From UBA8106 sp964569695 (lineage in GTDB: Bacteria > Acidobacteriota > Vicinamibacteria > Vicinamibacterales > UBA823), in NCBI GenBank assembly GCA_964569695.1, contig CAZMUA010000010.1:1-64000 (forward strand): a stretch of 64,000 nucleotides of DNA, in the 5' to 3' direction. Shown in pieces: positions 35,755 to 44,236 of this stretch. The position numbers were made by a program, and so were the translations under genes. Position 1 is the first letter of the stretch; each line of letters opens with the position of its first letter. The notes beneath the pieces are model-generated. The model saw only the letters and a list, made by a program, of their open reading frames with translations. It had not been told where the DNA came from and searched no databases.

Positions 35755-36540
35755 ATGAGTCACGATTCGCTCATTATTGCCGGTAAGAAATTTCAGTCTC
35801 GACTAATCGTCGGTACAGGAAAATATTCGTCTCCTGACATAATGGTAAAAGCACATGAGGCCTCCGGTGCAGAAATGATCACAGTGGCAGTGCGTCGGAT
35901 TAATATCACTGACCGTAGTCAAGGTTCATTGTTAGACTACATCGATACCACACGCTACCATCTCTTACCCAATACAGCAGGTTGCTATACCGCTGAAGAT
36001 GCCGTGCGTACCGCCAGGCTGGGACGTGAAGCTGGACTTTCTGAATGGGTTAAATTGGAAGTTATCGGCGATGAGCGGACATTATTTCCAGACAATGAAG
36101 CCCTACTTGAGGCCACACACACTCTAGTCAGTGAAGGATTTGTAGTACTCCCTTACACGAATGACGATCCTGTCATCTGCCGAAAACTCGAAGAAGCGGG
36201 GGCAGCGGCTGTTATGCCCCTCGGCGCTCCTATTGGCTCAGGCTTGGGAATCCAAAATTCAAACAATATCCAGATTATTCGGGAATCAGCAGGCGTGCCT
36301 GTCATCGTCGATGCAGGAGTTGGAACAGCGTCCGACGCTGCCATCACGATGGAGCTTGGAGCGGACGCGGTGCTCATGAATACGGCGATCGCAGGTGCTG
36401 ACGATCCAGTTGCCATGGCCGAAGCAATGAAGCTTGCCGTTCGAGCCGGTCGACTAGCGTATGGCGCTGGGCGAATTGGCCGACGTATGCATGCAGCCGC
36501 GAGTAGTCCACTTGATGGTGTAGTTGGAACGTCAGGCTGA
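35755..36540 (+). CDS. thiG: Thiazole synthase ThiG
   Basis: This 261-residue TIM-barrel enzyme joins deoxyxylulose phosphate, dehydroglycine and ThiS sulfur into thiazole phosphate. The start at 35755 gives SLIIAGKKFQSRLIVGTGKY, the conserved ThiG opening; an earlier ATG at 35659 lies inside thiS. Lys100 in WVKLEVIGD matches the Schiff-base Lys of the family. PLGAPIGSGLGIQN and DAGVGTASDAAITMELGADAVLMNTA are the phosphate-binding and barrel signatures. No ThiF, ThiH, ThiO or thiC is in the window. Its presence within a glycan locus is unusual. Confidence 0.95.
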   Translation: MSHDSLIIAGKKFQSRLIVGTGKYSSPDIMVKAHEASGAEMITVAVRRINITDRSQGSLLDYIDTTRYHLLPNTAGCYTAEDAVRTARLGREAGLSEWVKLEVIGDERTLFPDNEALLEATHTLVSEGFVVLPYTNDDPVICRKLEEAGAAAVMPLGAPIGSGLGIQNSNNIQIIRESAGVPVIVDAGVGTASDAAITMELGADAVLMNTAIAGADDPVAMAEAMKLAVRAGRLAYGAGRIGRRMHAAASSPLDGVVGTSG

Positions 36541-36541
36541 C

Positions 36542-36833
36542 TATTTTTGTAACCTGCTGTAAGGCAAGTGCTTAGCCTTGACTTCAACCCAAGGGGCTTA
36601 GTACTCTGACCGGTATGAAGATCGTCCTTAATGGAGAGGATTTCGAAATCGCCGAATCACTCTCTTTAAGTAGTCTTCTGGAACAACTCGAAATCGATAC
36701 ACGCCGAGTGGCCGTGGAACACAACCTCATTGTGGTGAAACGGGAACAACTGGATACGGTCACCGTGTGCGAAGGCGACCGAATCGAGGTAGTCAATTTT
36801 GTCGGTGGTGGCACACTCAGAGCAAGCGCGTCT
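36542..36833 (+). repeat. 292-bp perfect direct repeat, copy 2 (upstream region plus thiS)
   Basis: This is the second copy of 35434-35725. It begins two bases after the thiG stop codon, so the repeat flanks thiG exactly. The distance from the thiS TAG to the next ATG is 23 bases in both copies, and both downstream genes begin ATGAGT, though the intervening sequences match only about half. Confidence 0.97.
36578..36607 (+). promoter_or_regulatory. Candidate promoter before thiS (copy 2)
   Basis: This is the same TTGACT-18-TACTCT pair as in copy 1, seven bases before the ATG. It would drive the second thiS and the methyltransferase downstream. The evidence is only the sequence pattern. Confidence 0.3.
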
Positions 36834-36839
36834 GGATAG
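36615..36839 (+). CDS. ThiS-like sulfur carrier protein with C-terminal extension (copy 2)
   Basis: This is identical to the first ThiS except for the last residue (Gly instead of Thr at 74). The internal GGG (64-66) with a tail beyond it is the same. It is followed 23 bases later by a methyltransferase rather than thiG. It may be a recent duplicate with no separate role, a donor for another sulfur-using reaction, or an assembly artefact. Two identical ThiS genes flanking thiG is not a standard arrangement. Confidence 0.8.
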   Translation: MKIVLNGEDFEIAESLSLSSLLEQLEIDTRRVAVEHNLIVVKREQLDTVTVCEGDRIEVVNFVGGGTLRASASG

Positions 36840-36862
36840 CACTTCGACGGGTGAAAAACTTT

Positions 36863-38290
36863 ATGAGTGATAAAACGGTATCTAGTGCTGCTGAAAAGCG
36901 CCTCCAACTTGAACGGGAAGCTATCGATCGTGATTACAACGATGCGCTAACGGCACTCGATCGCGCATTACCACAATTTCCTGAATTGCCTATCCCACCA
37001 TCATCTAATGACTCACTGATTCTTCCAAAGACAGGGGCAAATACGGGTGGAGGATTGAAAGGACTCGTTAAACGTTTTTTATGGCGATTTCTGGGTTCGG
37101 CACTGCAACAGCCCGTGATAGATCATATTAATCGCAACCTAGCGCATAATCGCGAAGTCATTCTGACACTCAACAAGATATTTGCATCCCAAGCGCTCTT
37201 TCAACATAAACACATCTTGCATGCACAACAGATCACCCCATACCTAAATACTAAATATCCTGTCATGCCTCTCAGTGCGCACGAATTTGGTAAAGGGCTA
37301 GCGGCAGGACTTGACGGCCTTGGCGATGAGATCCAAAAACGAGACGAAGCGAATATTGTGCGTGAACAACGCTTCGGCTCACAGGTTGAAGAACTTCGGG
37401 CGACAATAGGTGCACTGCAACAAAAGCTGCTATTACTCACAAGACAACTGGAACAGCAGGTAGCTGGTGAGCCTGTGAACAACTCAAAGAAGAATCAGAG
37501 CACACCTCAGCGCACGTCGACACACATTGAAGAATCTGCTTCCAACAAAGCCTTAACTGAAAGTCAGTTAAGCTCTGAGACCGGCGCATTTAAGTATGTC
37601 GGATTCGAAGAACAGTTCCGAGGGTCACCTGAAGAAATTCGCGCGCGTATCAATGAATATGTGCCAGATTTCATCGGCGCCTCTGATGTACTGGATGTCG
37701 GATGCGGTCGAGGTGAATTTCTCGATGTACTCAAAGAGCACGGTGTGACAGCACGCGGGCTCGATATTAACCCAGAGATGGTTAAAGTTTGTCTGACCCA
37801 AGGGCTCGACGTGTCAGAAGGTGATGCAGTCAGTTATTTAGAAGGACTGGAAGATGGCTCACTCGGTGGCCTGTTTTCAGCCCAGGTTGTAGAACATCTC
37901 CCACCTGAATACTTAATACGATTGCTAGACTTAGCGTTCCAAAAACTAAGACCTGGATCAAAAATTATCCTTGAAACCATTAATCCAAAATGTTGGGTCG
38001 CTTTTTTTGACGGCTATATTCGTGACATTACACATGCCCAACCACTGCATCCAGACACTCTGACTTACCTCTTGCACGCAAACGGGTTTCAGCGCGCTTC
38101 CGTCCGGTACAGTGCACCTTATCCAGAGCACGCTAAACTACAAACCGTGAAGCTTCCAGAAACATCTAAAAAGTCAAATAAAATGGACCCGACCACCGAG
38201 CTAGTCACAGCATTCAATGATGCTGCTGAAAAGATCAATGGCTTTTTGTTTACACACTTGGACTATGCAGTAGTCGCGGAACGTCTTTAA
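36863..38290 (+). CDS. Coiled-coil SAM methyltransferase
   Basis: This is about 475 residues from the ATG at 36863; an earlier in-frame ATG at 36767 lies inside thiS. The N-terminal roughly 60 residues are charged, followed by a segment with heptad-like EELRATIGALQQKLLLLTRQLE that suggests a coiled coil. The methyltransferase domain starts near residue 276 with VLDVGCGRGEFLDV, then VVEHLPPEYLIRLLDLAF. WbdD-type O-antigen chain terminators also join a methyltransferase to a coiled coil, but WbdD carries a kinase not seen here. A chain-capping or scaffolding role is possible but inferred. It is six bases from the ligase gene. Confidence 0.75.
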   Translation: MSDKTVSSAAEKRLQLEREAIDRDYNDALTALDRALPQFPELPIPPSSNDSLILPKTGANTGGGLKGLVKRFLWRFLGSALQQPVIDHINRNLAHNREVILTLNKIFASQALFQHKHILHAQQITPYLNTKYPVMPLSAHEFGKGLAAGLDGLGDEIQKRDEANIVREQRFGSQVEELRATIGALQQKLLLLTRQLEQQVAGEPVNNSKKNQSTPQRTSTHIEESASNKALTESQLSSETGAFKYVGFEEQFRGSPEEIRARINEYVPDFIGASDVLDVGCGRGEFLDVLKEHGVTARGLDINPEMVKVCLTQGLDVSEGDAVSYLEGLEDGSLGGLFSAQVVEHLPPEYLIRLLDLAFQKLRPGSKIILETINPKCWVAFFDGYIRDITHAQPLHPDTLTYLLHANGFQRASVRYSAPYPEHAKLQTVKLPETSKKSNKMDPTTELVTAFNDAAEKINGFLFTHLDYAVVAERL

Positions 38291-38295
38291 TTACC

Positions 38296-40413
38296 ATGGC
38301 ATCCGAGTTGTCTCAATTCGGTCGCTGGTCTGAATTTCAACGATCGCTAGATTCAGGGTTTAGTCACCTCGGTACGTTAGGACGAATCGCGCTCGCGATC
38401 ATTTCAATCCTTGCCGCACAATCGATCCTTTGGGGTCCTGATGTTCCCCTTGTTTTAAAACTTGGGTTGATCGCTGTGGCAGGTCTTACTTTAGTGCGCC
38501 CTGCAGAATCCTTCTTGATCATTGCTGGTATTGCACCACTTGGCCGCATACTGTCACTTTACTTCTGGCCAGAGATGTTTCCTGCACGAATTGGTGAAGC
38601 TTTTGTACTCGCCTTTCTTGCCGCTTGGCAATCCAGAAATTTACAGATCACCAAGCAATCTCCACTAATTTTTACTGACCTCAGAACACCAGTGTGGCTA
38701 TTCGGGATTACAGTTGGCGTTTCAGCTGCTGTTCATCTATCCGTCTTGCAGGCATGGAAAGACTACCCATGGCCGTTCATTCAACAATTCTTCGTGATGT
38801 TGACAACACAGTACCTCACATTATCAATACCGGATTTACGTCCCTGGATAGACGATGGGCTGTCGGGATACGGATTTATTATTGCTGCCGCGCTCATCCT
38901 TGAAGGCATTGCCTTGTTTTTGGCCATCATTGCGCTCTCAAGAAAGCAGCCACAGTTTCCTCGGCGCTTGGCGATCGTCATTGTAGGAGGTGCTGTAGTT
39001 GCCTCGATATTAAGCCTGATTAATTTCTCAGCTGCAGCTGTCAGTGCAGGGAATATACGCGAAGCACTACCTGAGCTCCTCAACCAGCGATGGTCTGTCA
39101 TACTGAATAAAGTTAATTCTTCTGGATCGTATTTCATTCTTCTCTTACCCATCGCAATTGGTCTGGCTGTAACAGAAAACTCAAGACGTGTTATTTGGAT
39201 TGGCGCATGCATACTGATCGGTGTAGGCCTTTGGCTCTCAGGGGCCCGAGCAGTCATGTTGACAGGTCTTGTTCTTCTAATAATCACTGAACTCTGGTTC
39301 GCGCCTATTCGGACTAGATTTAGGATAGCGCCATGGGCACAGGCACTCACCCTGCTCCTTTGCCTTGGAATCGCTTCGATATTTGTTTATCGCTTGCAAA
39401 CCTCAGCTGGTTACGCAATGACCTCATCGGTGCGGTTTCGGTTGTTGTTCGCAGAAACATCTGCGCAGATGGTGTCCTCACAACCATGGTTCGGCCTAGG
39501 GATCGGACAATATCTACTGGCATCTACACGTTTTAGCTCGCCAGAATTACTCAATTTGTTACACCGAGATGAAATTGCGCCGCGAGAAAATCCTCACAAT
39601 AATTTTCTTCTAATCATCTCTGAACTCGGAGTTATTGGGTTAGGAATGTTCCTGTGGCTTCTAGTAAAGAGCCAACGAGCCACCTGGTTATTGATTCGAC
39701 ATCGACGTGGCCCACCACTTCTAATAGGAGCGTTTATCGGGGTGCTAGCCTGCCTCGTGACATGCATAGCCGGTCATCCACTTATCTATGAAGCGATCGC
39801 CTTCACCTTCTGGATGACTCTTGGCTTGGTTGTCTCGTTACAGAAACAGGAAACTGAATCAGGGGGAATTGCTATCTCTGACGGTAACGGGCAATCGAAG
39901 TCAGGCCTACTCACTACAGTTGCGATCACATTGCTAATCGTATCGCTACCAGTGCGCGCACAGCAGGCGCAAGAACGAGTCGATTTCTCTCGTATTACGT
40001 ATGGTTTCCATGACTGGGAAACCCAGTTGTCCAGTATTCACGAAGTCGAAGGAGATTACCGCCTTCGATGGACCAGTGAACGCGCAACATTACATTTTCG
40101 TCCGGCGGTCCGAGCAGTACGAATACCCGTTAGGGCCCTCATAGTTCGACCTGATTGGTCATTTAGAATTACGACGAAAATAGACGGTTCTATCGTCGAT
40201 CGTTTGATCTTGGACAATAACGACTGGAATTTTATTGTGGTTCAGATCCCGAACGCTTTCCGTTCGAAGTACACACGACTAGATCTTGAAGTCGAGCCAG
40301 TTTGGATTCCAAAAAGGGAAATTCCTGAAAGTGAGGATGAACGAAAACTTGGCGTACAGGTAGGCGACGTGGAGGTTTTTGAAGCGAGAGGACACGGTTG
40401 GATGCTAGGGTGA
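38296..40413 (+). CDS. O-antigen ligase/polymerase (Wzy_C family) with C-terminal domain
   Basis: This is 705 residues with about twelve helices in the first 530. The large periplasmic loop and ENPHNNFLLIISELGVIGLG, with His near residue 434, fit the Wzy_C signature of O-antigen ligases (WaaL) and polymerases. The last roughly 150 residues form a soluble extension ending in ERKLGVQVGDVEVF. A similar ending is found in the membrane protein at 12365. It transfers or polymerises glycan from undecaprenyl diphosphate in the periplasm; which of the two it does cannot be told. A 10-bp stem overlaps its stop. Confidence 0.8.
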   Translation: MASELSQFGRWSEFQRSLDSGFSHLGTLGRIALAIISILAAQSILWGPDVPLVLKLGLIAVAGLTLVRPAESFLIIAGIAPLGRILSLYFWPEMFPARIGEAFVLAFLAAWQSRNLQITKQSPLIFTDLRTPVWLFGITVGVSAAVHLSVLQAWKDYPWPFIQQFFVMLTTQYLTLSIPDLRPWIDDGLSGYGFIIAAALILEGIALFLAIIALSRKQPQFPRRLAIVIVGGAVVASILSLINFSAAAVSAGNIREALPELLNQRWSVILNKVNSSGSYFILLLPIAIGLAVTENSRRVIWIGACILIGVGLWLSGARAVMLTGLVLLIITELWFAPIRTRFRIAPWAQALTLLLCLGIASIFVYRLQTSAGYAMTSSVRFRLLFAETSAQMVSSQPWFGLGIGQYLLASTRFSSPELLNLLHRDEIAPRENPHNNFLLIISELGVIGLGMFLWLLVKSQRATWLLIRHRRGPPLLIGAFIGVLACLVTCIAGHPLIYEAIAFTFWMTLGLVVSLQKQETESGGIAISDGNGQSKSGLLTTVAITLLIVSLPVRAQQAQERVDFSRITYGFHDWETQLSSIHEVEGDYRLRWTSERATLHFRPAVRAVRIPVRALIVRPDWSFRITTKIDGSIVDRLILDNNDWNFIVVQIPNAFRSKYTRLDLEVEPVWIPKREIPESEDERKLGVQVGDVEVFEARGHGWMLG

Positions 40414-40429
40414 CCGTACTCCAACCGTG
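40393..40429. terminator. 10-bp stem between convergent genes
   Basis: CACGGTTGGA (40393-40402) and TCCAACCGTG (40420-40429) are perfect reverse complements with a 17-base loop that contains the stop of the upstream gene. It lies between convergent genes, where a bidirectional terminator is expected. No T-run follows on either strand, so an intrinsic terminator is uncertain. Confidence 0.45.
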
Positions 40430-40447
40430 CTCAGAGAGAATTTCGAG

Positions 40448-42241
40448 TTAGGACACCGCCACAAGACTCTTGAAGTCAACATGCATGCGGGAAAGCCTTA
40501 CGTTATGTTCTGCACACAACTTTTCAAGATCTGAAAGACGTCCGGAGTCAATCATACGCGTGCCCAGTACAACGCAATCAATCGCATCGCTCATGACGAG
40601 CGAAACAAGACCGTTGTAGTCACCGAGAATCGGATAGCCATGTATCCATGTCCGAAGCTTTGACGTATCGTCATCGACAAAGCCAAGCATTTGATAAGGG
40701 CGATCGTTTTGGTTGAGTAATTCGCGCATGGCAGCAACGCCACCATCTCCCGCGCCGTAAATGACTAGACGGTCCCCAGCTTGCACACCTCGTCGTATGG
40801 ATTCACTAATTATTCTGAACGAAGCTCGTGAGCCTGCAAGCATCAGTATCAGTAGTGCGCCATAGATGATAAATACTCCTCGCGAATAATTCTCAAATCG
40901 GTAGACAAAAACGAGCACAAACACCGAAGTGAGTGTTCCAAGCATTACCGCTTTGCCCAGTGTGACGGCGTCCATTAAGCCGAAGTGACGCCACACAACA
41001 CGATAAGCACCTGTTAATAAGAGGATAATTACTTGAATTGCCAGTACAAGAGGTAATGATTCAAGGAAACTGGGATAAAGAGCAGCAAGCTCTACGCCTT
41101 CAAATCTGACCCTGTATGCCGTGTAATACGCCAAGGAGATCAAGAAGACATCGAGTATTACTTCCGCAACCTGTCGTTTGTATGTCAGATTTACCGTTAA
41201 TGGTCGTAGAGTCGTAAATTCTTTCCGTTCCGATTCCGTTCCCTCATAAATACGCACCTGAGCGAGATAAATTCCAAAAATTGCTATAGCCAACACAACG
41301 ATGACGGCTAACACGGTCGACCAGTCCTCACTAAGCCATTGCATACCTAATCCGGCTAGACCCCCTAGCGCAGCCAATCCCCACAGCACACCAACTGCCG
41401 CCCGCTCCGAGAGTCCAATGGCAACCAACCGATGAGAAGAATGATCTCGTCCACCTTCCGAAGGTCGCCGACCATGCAGAATACGCATTACGGACACGAG
41501 TGTCGTATCAGCGATCGGAACCAACAGCACGAGGACAGGTGCTGCAACGATCGACAGAATATTCGACTGCCCTCCCCCAGCTGAATATCCTGATTGGAGC
41601 GTCAAGACTGATAAACACACTCCGAGAAACAAGCTTCCACTGTCACCAAGAAATATCGAGGCCGGAGCGACATTGTAGACAAGAAATCCTAAGGTCGCGC
41701 CCAGCAGAATGACGAGAAAGTTAATCTCGGCTCCTGTGTTGGGTTGCGCCATTAAAGTAAAGAGTACGGTCAGGCCAACAATGACCGACACACCTGCGCA
41801 TAAGCCATCCATATTATCCAATAAATTGAACGCATTGGATATTCCAACGATCCAGGCAAGGGTTAAAAGGGTGTCGATAATTAACGAACCAGTCCACTCT
41901 AATCGGTATTCAAAAAACAATAACGTCGCAGCAATTACAATTTGAACAATGAGTTTCGTAAATGGCTTAAGTGACCAGATATCATCAATGAGTCCAAGAA
42001 GAAACATCCCTGTGGCTGCCACAACCAACACCACTGGGAGCCCAGTCAAACCCAAAAACAGGCTACAAACTAAGACAGTGACAAAGATTGCAACACCACC
42101 GAAGATCGCAGTTGTCTCACGATGCCACCGCTCGTCACTAGGCTTTGCGACATACCCTGCGCTAAAGGCTAGTTTCCGACACAGCGGAACCATCAAAAGG
42201 GAAACAAACAGTGCTACAACAAAATTAACAGTTAATGTCAC
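40448..42241 (-). CDS. WecA-like phosphoglycosyltransferase fused to a CapD-like N-terminal region
   Basis: This is 597 residues. The first roughly 330 match WecA/MraY-type polyprenyl-phosphate sugar-1-phosphate transferases: Asp86-Asp87 in LIDDIWSL, NLLDNMDGL (139-147), FLGDSGS (197-203) and HSSH (267-270). This step starts glycans on undecaprenyl phosphate. The remainder carries four hydrophobic helices (about 355-475) and a Rossmann-like YGAGDGG (495-501), resembling the N-terminal region of CapD/WbpM-type sugar-nucleotide dehydratases without their SDR catalytic half. The fusion may place initiation beside a sensor or substrate-binding domain. The start is GTG at 42241. Confidence 0.85.
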   Translation of the reverse strand: MTLTVNFVVALFVSLLMVPLCRKLAFSAGYVAKPSDERWHRETTAIFGGVAIFVTVLVCSLFLGLTGLPVVLVVAATGMFLLGLIDDIWSLKPFTKLIVQIVIAATLLFFEYRLEWTGSLIIDTLLTLAWIVGISNAFNLLDNMDGLCAGVSVIVGLTVLFTLMAQPNTGAEINFLVILLGATLGFLVYNVAPASIFLGDSGSLFLGVCLSVLTLQSGYSAGGGQSNILSIVAAPVLVLLVPIADTTLVSVMRILHGRRPSEGGRDHSSHRLVAIGLSERAAVGVLWGLAALGGLAGLGMQWLSEDWSTVLAVIVVLAIAIFGIYLAQVRIYEGTESERKEFTTLRPLTVNLTYKRQVAEVILDVFLISLAYYTAYRVRFEGVELAALYPSFLESLPLVLAIQVIILLLTGAYRVVWRHFGLMDAVTLGKAVMLGTLTSVFVLVFVYRFENYSRGVFIIYGALLILMLAGSRASFRIISESIRRGVQAGDRLVIYGAGDGGVAAMRELLNQNDRPYQMLGFVDDDTSKLRTWIHGYPILGDYNGLVSLVMSDAIDCVVLGTRMIDSGRLSDLEKLCAEHNVRLSRMHVDFKSLVAVS

Positions 42242-42301
42242 GATCTAGTGTTCCCGACGTCAGTTTTTTCATGCTCATACCATCACAACCATAAAACCAA
42301 A

Positions 42302-44236
42302 TTATGCTACGCCAGCAGTTACGGCGCCAGTTTTATTCCACAAGGGCAACATTTGTAACCACCGCTCGAACGTAACTAGACTCCACAAACGGAGGCCCGC
42401 ATTAATCTGCCCAGTTTGATGACGACGCACCAGGTCGTGGACGAACGAGGGACGCACGTACTCTCGATAACGCGCATCACTTGGCAACAACATCTCGTTA
42501 ACAAACTTTTGTAAGTCATTCCTGAACCAGGCATCGAGTGGCACTCCGAAACCCATTTTTCCGCGTTGTTGAACAGCTGTGGGAAGTAGATCTTGGAATG
42601 CATCGCGCAGGACGACCTTGTATCGTCCCCTATCAAGTTTCAAAGCATCTGGAAGCATCGTCACGTACTCTACAAGGTCCCGATCCAAAAATGGTGCTCT
42701 AGCTTCAAGCGAGTTCGACATCGTACAGCGATCTGTCTTTACCAGCAGGTCGTCTAGCAAATACGTCTTGTAATTCGCATGCAGCACCTTTCCGAGCGGC
42801 GTCAATTTCGACATCTTGGGTAACTCTTGATCAAGATAGAGGAGTCGATTAATTGGCCGAAGTGACGCCAATAAGTCTGGTTGCAACATGTCCTCTAACT
42901 CATCATAAAATAAACCACTCCACCGTGTGATACGGTCGTAAAGTGGCAAACTTGCAGCATCCACAAAACGGCGTGCATAGGCAAGCCAGCGATTATCAGT
43001 GCCAAGCCAATTGACAGGCTGAAGCATCAGTCGTGCAGAATTTAACATCAATGTCGGCATTCGCTCGGCCAACACAGCCGCTCTAAAGCGCCGATATCCT
43101 GCAAACAGTTCATCTCCGCCATCGCCGGTTAGCACAACGGTCACGTGCTCTCGGGTCAGTTTCGAAACAATGTATGTCGGAATGGCTGATGAATCCCCAA
43201 ATGGACCGTCATGATGCCAAATCAACGTATCCATTAAATCGATCGCCGATGGGCTCACAATAAATTCCGTGTGGTCAGTATTGAAACGAGTTGCAACCAA
43301 ACGGGCAAAGGCAGTTTCGTCATATGATGGATCACCTTTAAAACCAATACTAAAGGTCTTCACTCGCTGCCCCATCAGTTGATTCATTAACCCAACGACA
43401 ATCGTTGAATCAATCCCACCGCTTAGAAAAGCACCGAGCGGAACATCACTCATCAGCCGACGTTCAACCCCTTGCGTCACAAGACGCCGAACTTCGCCTG
43501 TAGCAACGTCGGCCGACTGTTGCTTCGATTGTTTCGAGGTCTCCATTTTGTAATCCCCGAGATCCCAAAACGTACGCCGCGCAACACCACGCTCATCAAC
43601 AACCACACATTCCCCGGGTCTGACTTGATAGACATCGCGGTAAAAACTGTTTGGACACGGCACATAACCATGTAAAAAGAAATAGGGAATGGCCTGACGA
43701 TCCATCTCAATAGATAGTGCTGGGTGAGCAAGTAATCCTTTAATTTCTGAGGCAAACGCAATATGGGTATTCTTATGGATGTAGAACAGTGGCTTTTTCC
43801 CAGCCCGATCGCGCGCTAACATCAAACGCCTTTCGCGTTGGTCCCAGATGGCCAACGCAAACATACCGTCAATCTCGTCAACGCATTCAATCCCCTTCTC
43901 TTCATATAAATGGACTACGACTTCTGCATCAGAATTCGATCGAAACTGGTGCCCTTGGCTTATTAATCTTTTTCGGAGATCTTGAAAATTGTAGATCTCG
44001 CCATTCAGCATTAACTGAACGGTCGCATCTTCATTAGGGATCGGCTGATTAGCATTGTTACTAACATCTATAATGCTAAGGCGACGAAACCCTAGCCCCA
44101 CACGCTCATCAGTGGATAAGAAAATGCCTGCGGCATCCGGCCCCCGATGCACAAGTGCATCACGCATAGCAAGCACATGCTCAGGATTGACCCGGCTATT
44201 ACTATCAAAACGAATTTCACCACAAAGACCACACAC
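42302..44236 (-). CDS. asnB: Asparagine synthase (glutamine-hydrolysing)
   Basis: This is 644 residues from a GTG that gives Cys2 as the glutaminase nucleophile. The N-terminal glutamine amidotransferase domain (MCGLCGEIRF, RRLSIIDVS, NGEIYNF) is followed by the synthetase domain with GAFLSGGIDSTIVVG near residue 265-280 and TGDGGDELFAGYRRF. AsnB homologues in O-antigen and capsule loci often amidate uronic acids rather than aspartate. That is plausible here but not shown. The GTG directly follows the TAA of the GT4-DUF218 gene, so expression is coupled. Confidence 0.93.
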   Translation of the reverse strand: MCGLCGEIRFDSNSRVNPEHVLAMRDALVHRGPDAAGIFLSTDERVGLGFRRLSIIDVSNNANQPIPNEDATVQLMLNGEIYNFQDLRKRLISQGHQFRSNSDAEVVVHLYEEKGIECVDEIDGMFALAIWDQRERRLMLARDRAGKKPLFYIHKNTHIAFASEIKGLLAHPALSIEMDRQAIPYFFLHGYVPCPNSFYRDVYQVRPGECVVVDERGVARRTFWDLGDYKMETSKQSKQQSADVATGEVRRLVTQGVERRLMSDVPLGAFLSGGIDSTIVVGLMNQLMGQRVKTFSIGFKGDPSYDETAFARLVATRFNTDHTEFIVSPSAIDLMDTLIWHHDGPFGDSSAIPTYIVSKLTREHVTVVLTGDGGDELFAGYRRFRAAVLAERMPTLMLNSARLMLQPVNWLGTDNRWLAYARRFVDAASLPLYDRITRWSGLFYDELEDMLQPDLLASLRPINRLLYLDQELPKMSKLTPLGKVLHANYKTYLLDDLLVKTDRCTMSNSLEARAPFLDRDLVEYVTMLPDALKLDRGRYKVVLRDAFQDLLPTAVQQRGKMGFGVPLDAWFRNDLQKFVNEMLLPSDARYREYVRPSFVHDLVRRHQTGQINAGLRLWSLVTFERWLQMLPLWNKTGAVTAGVA

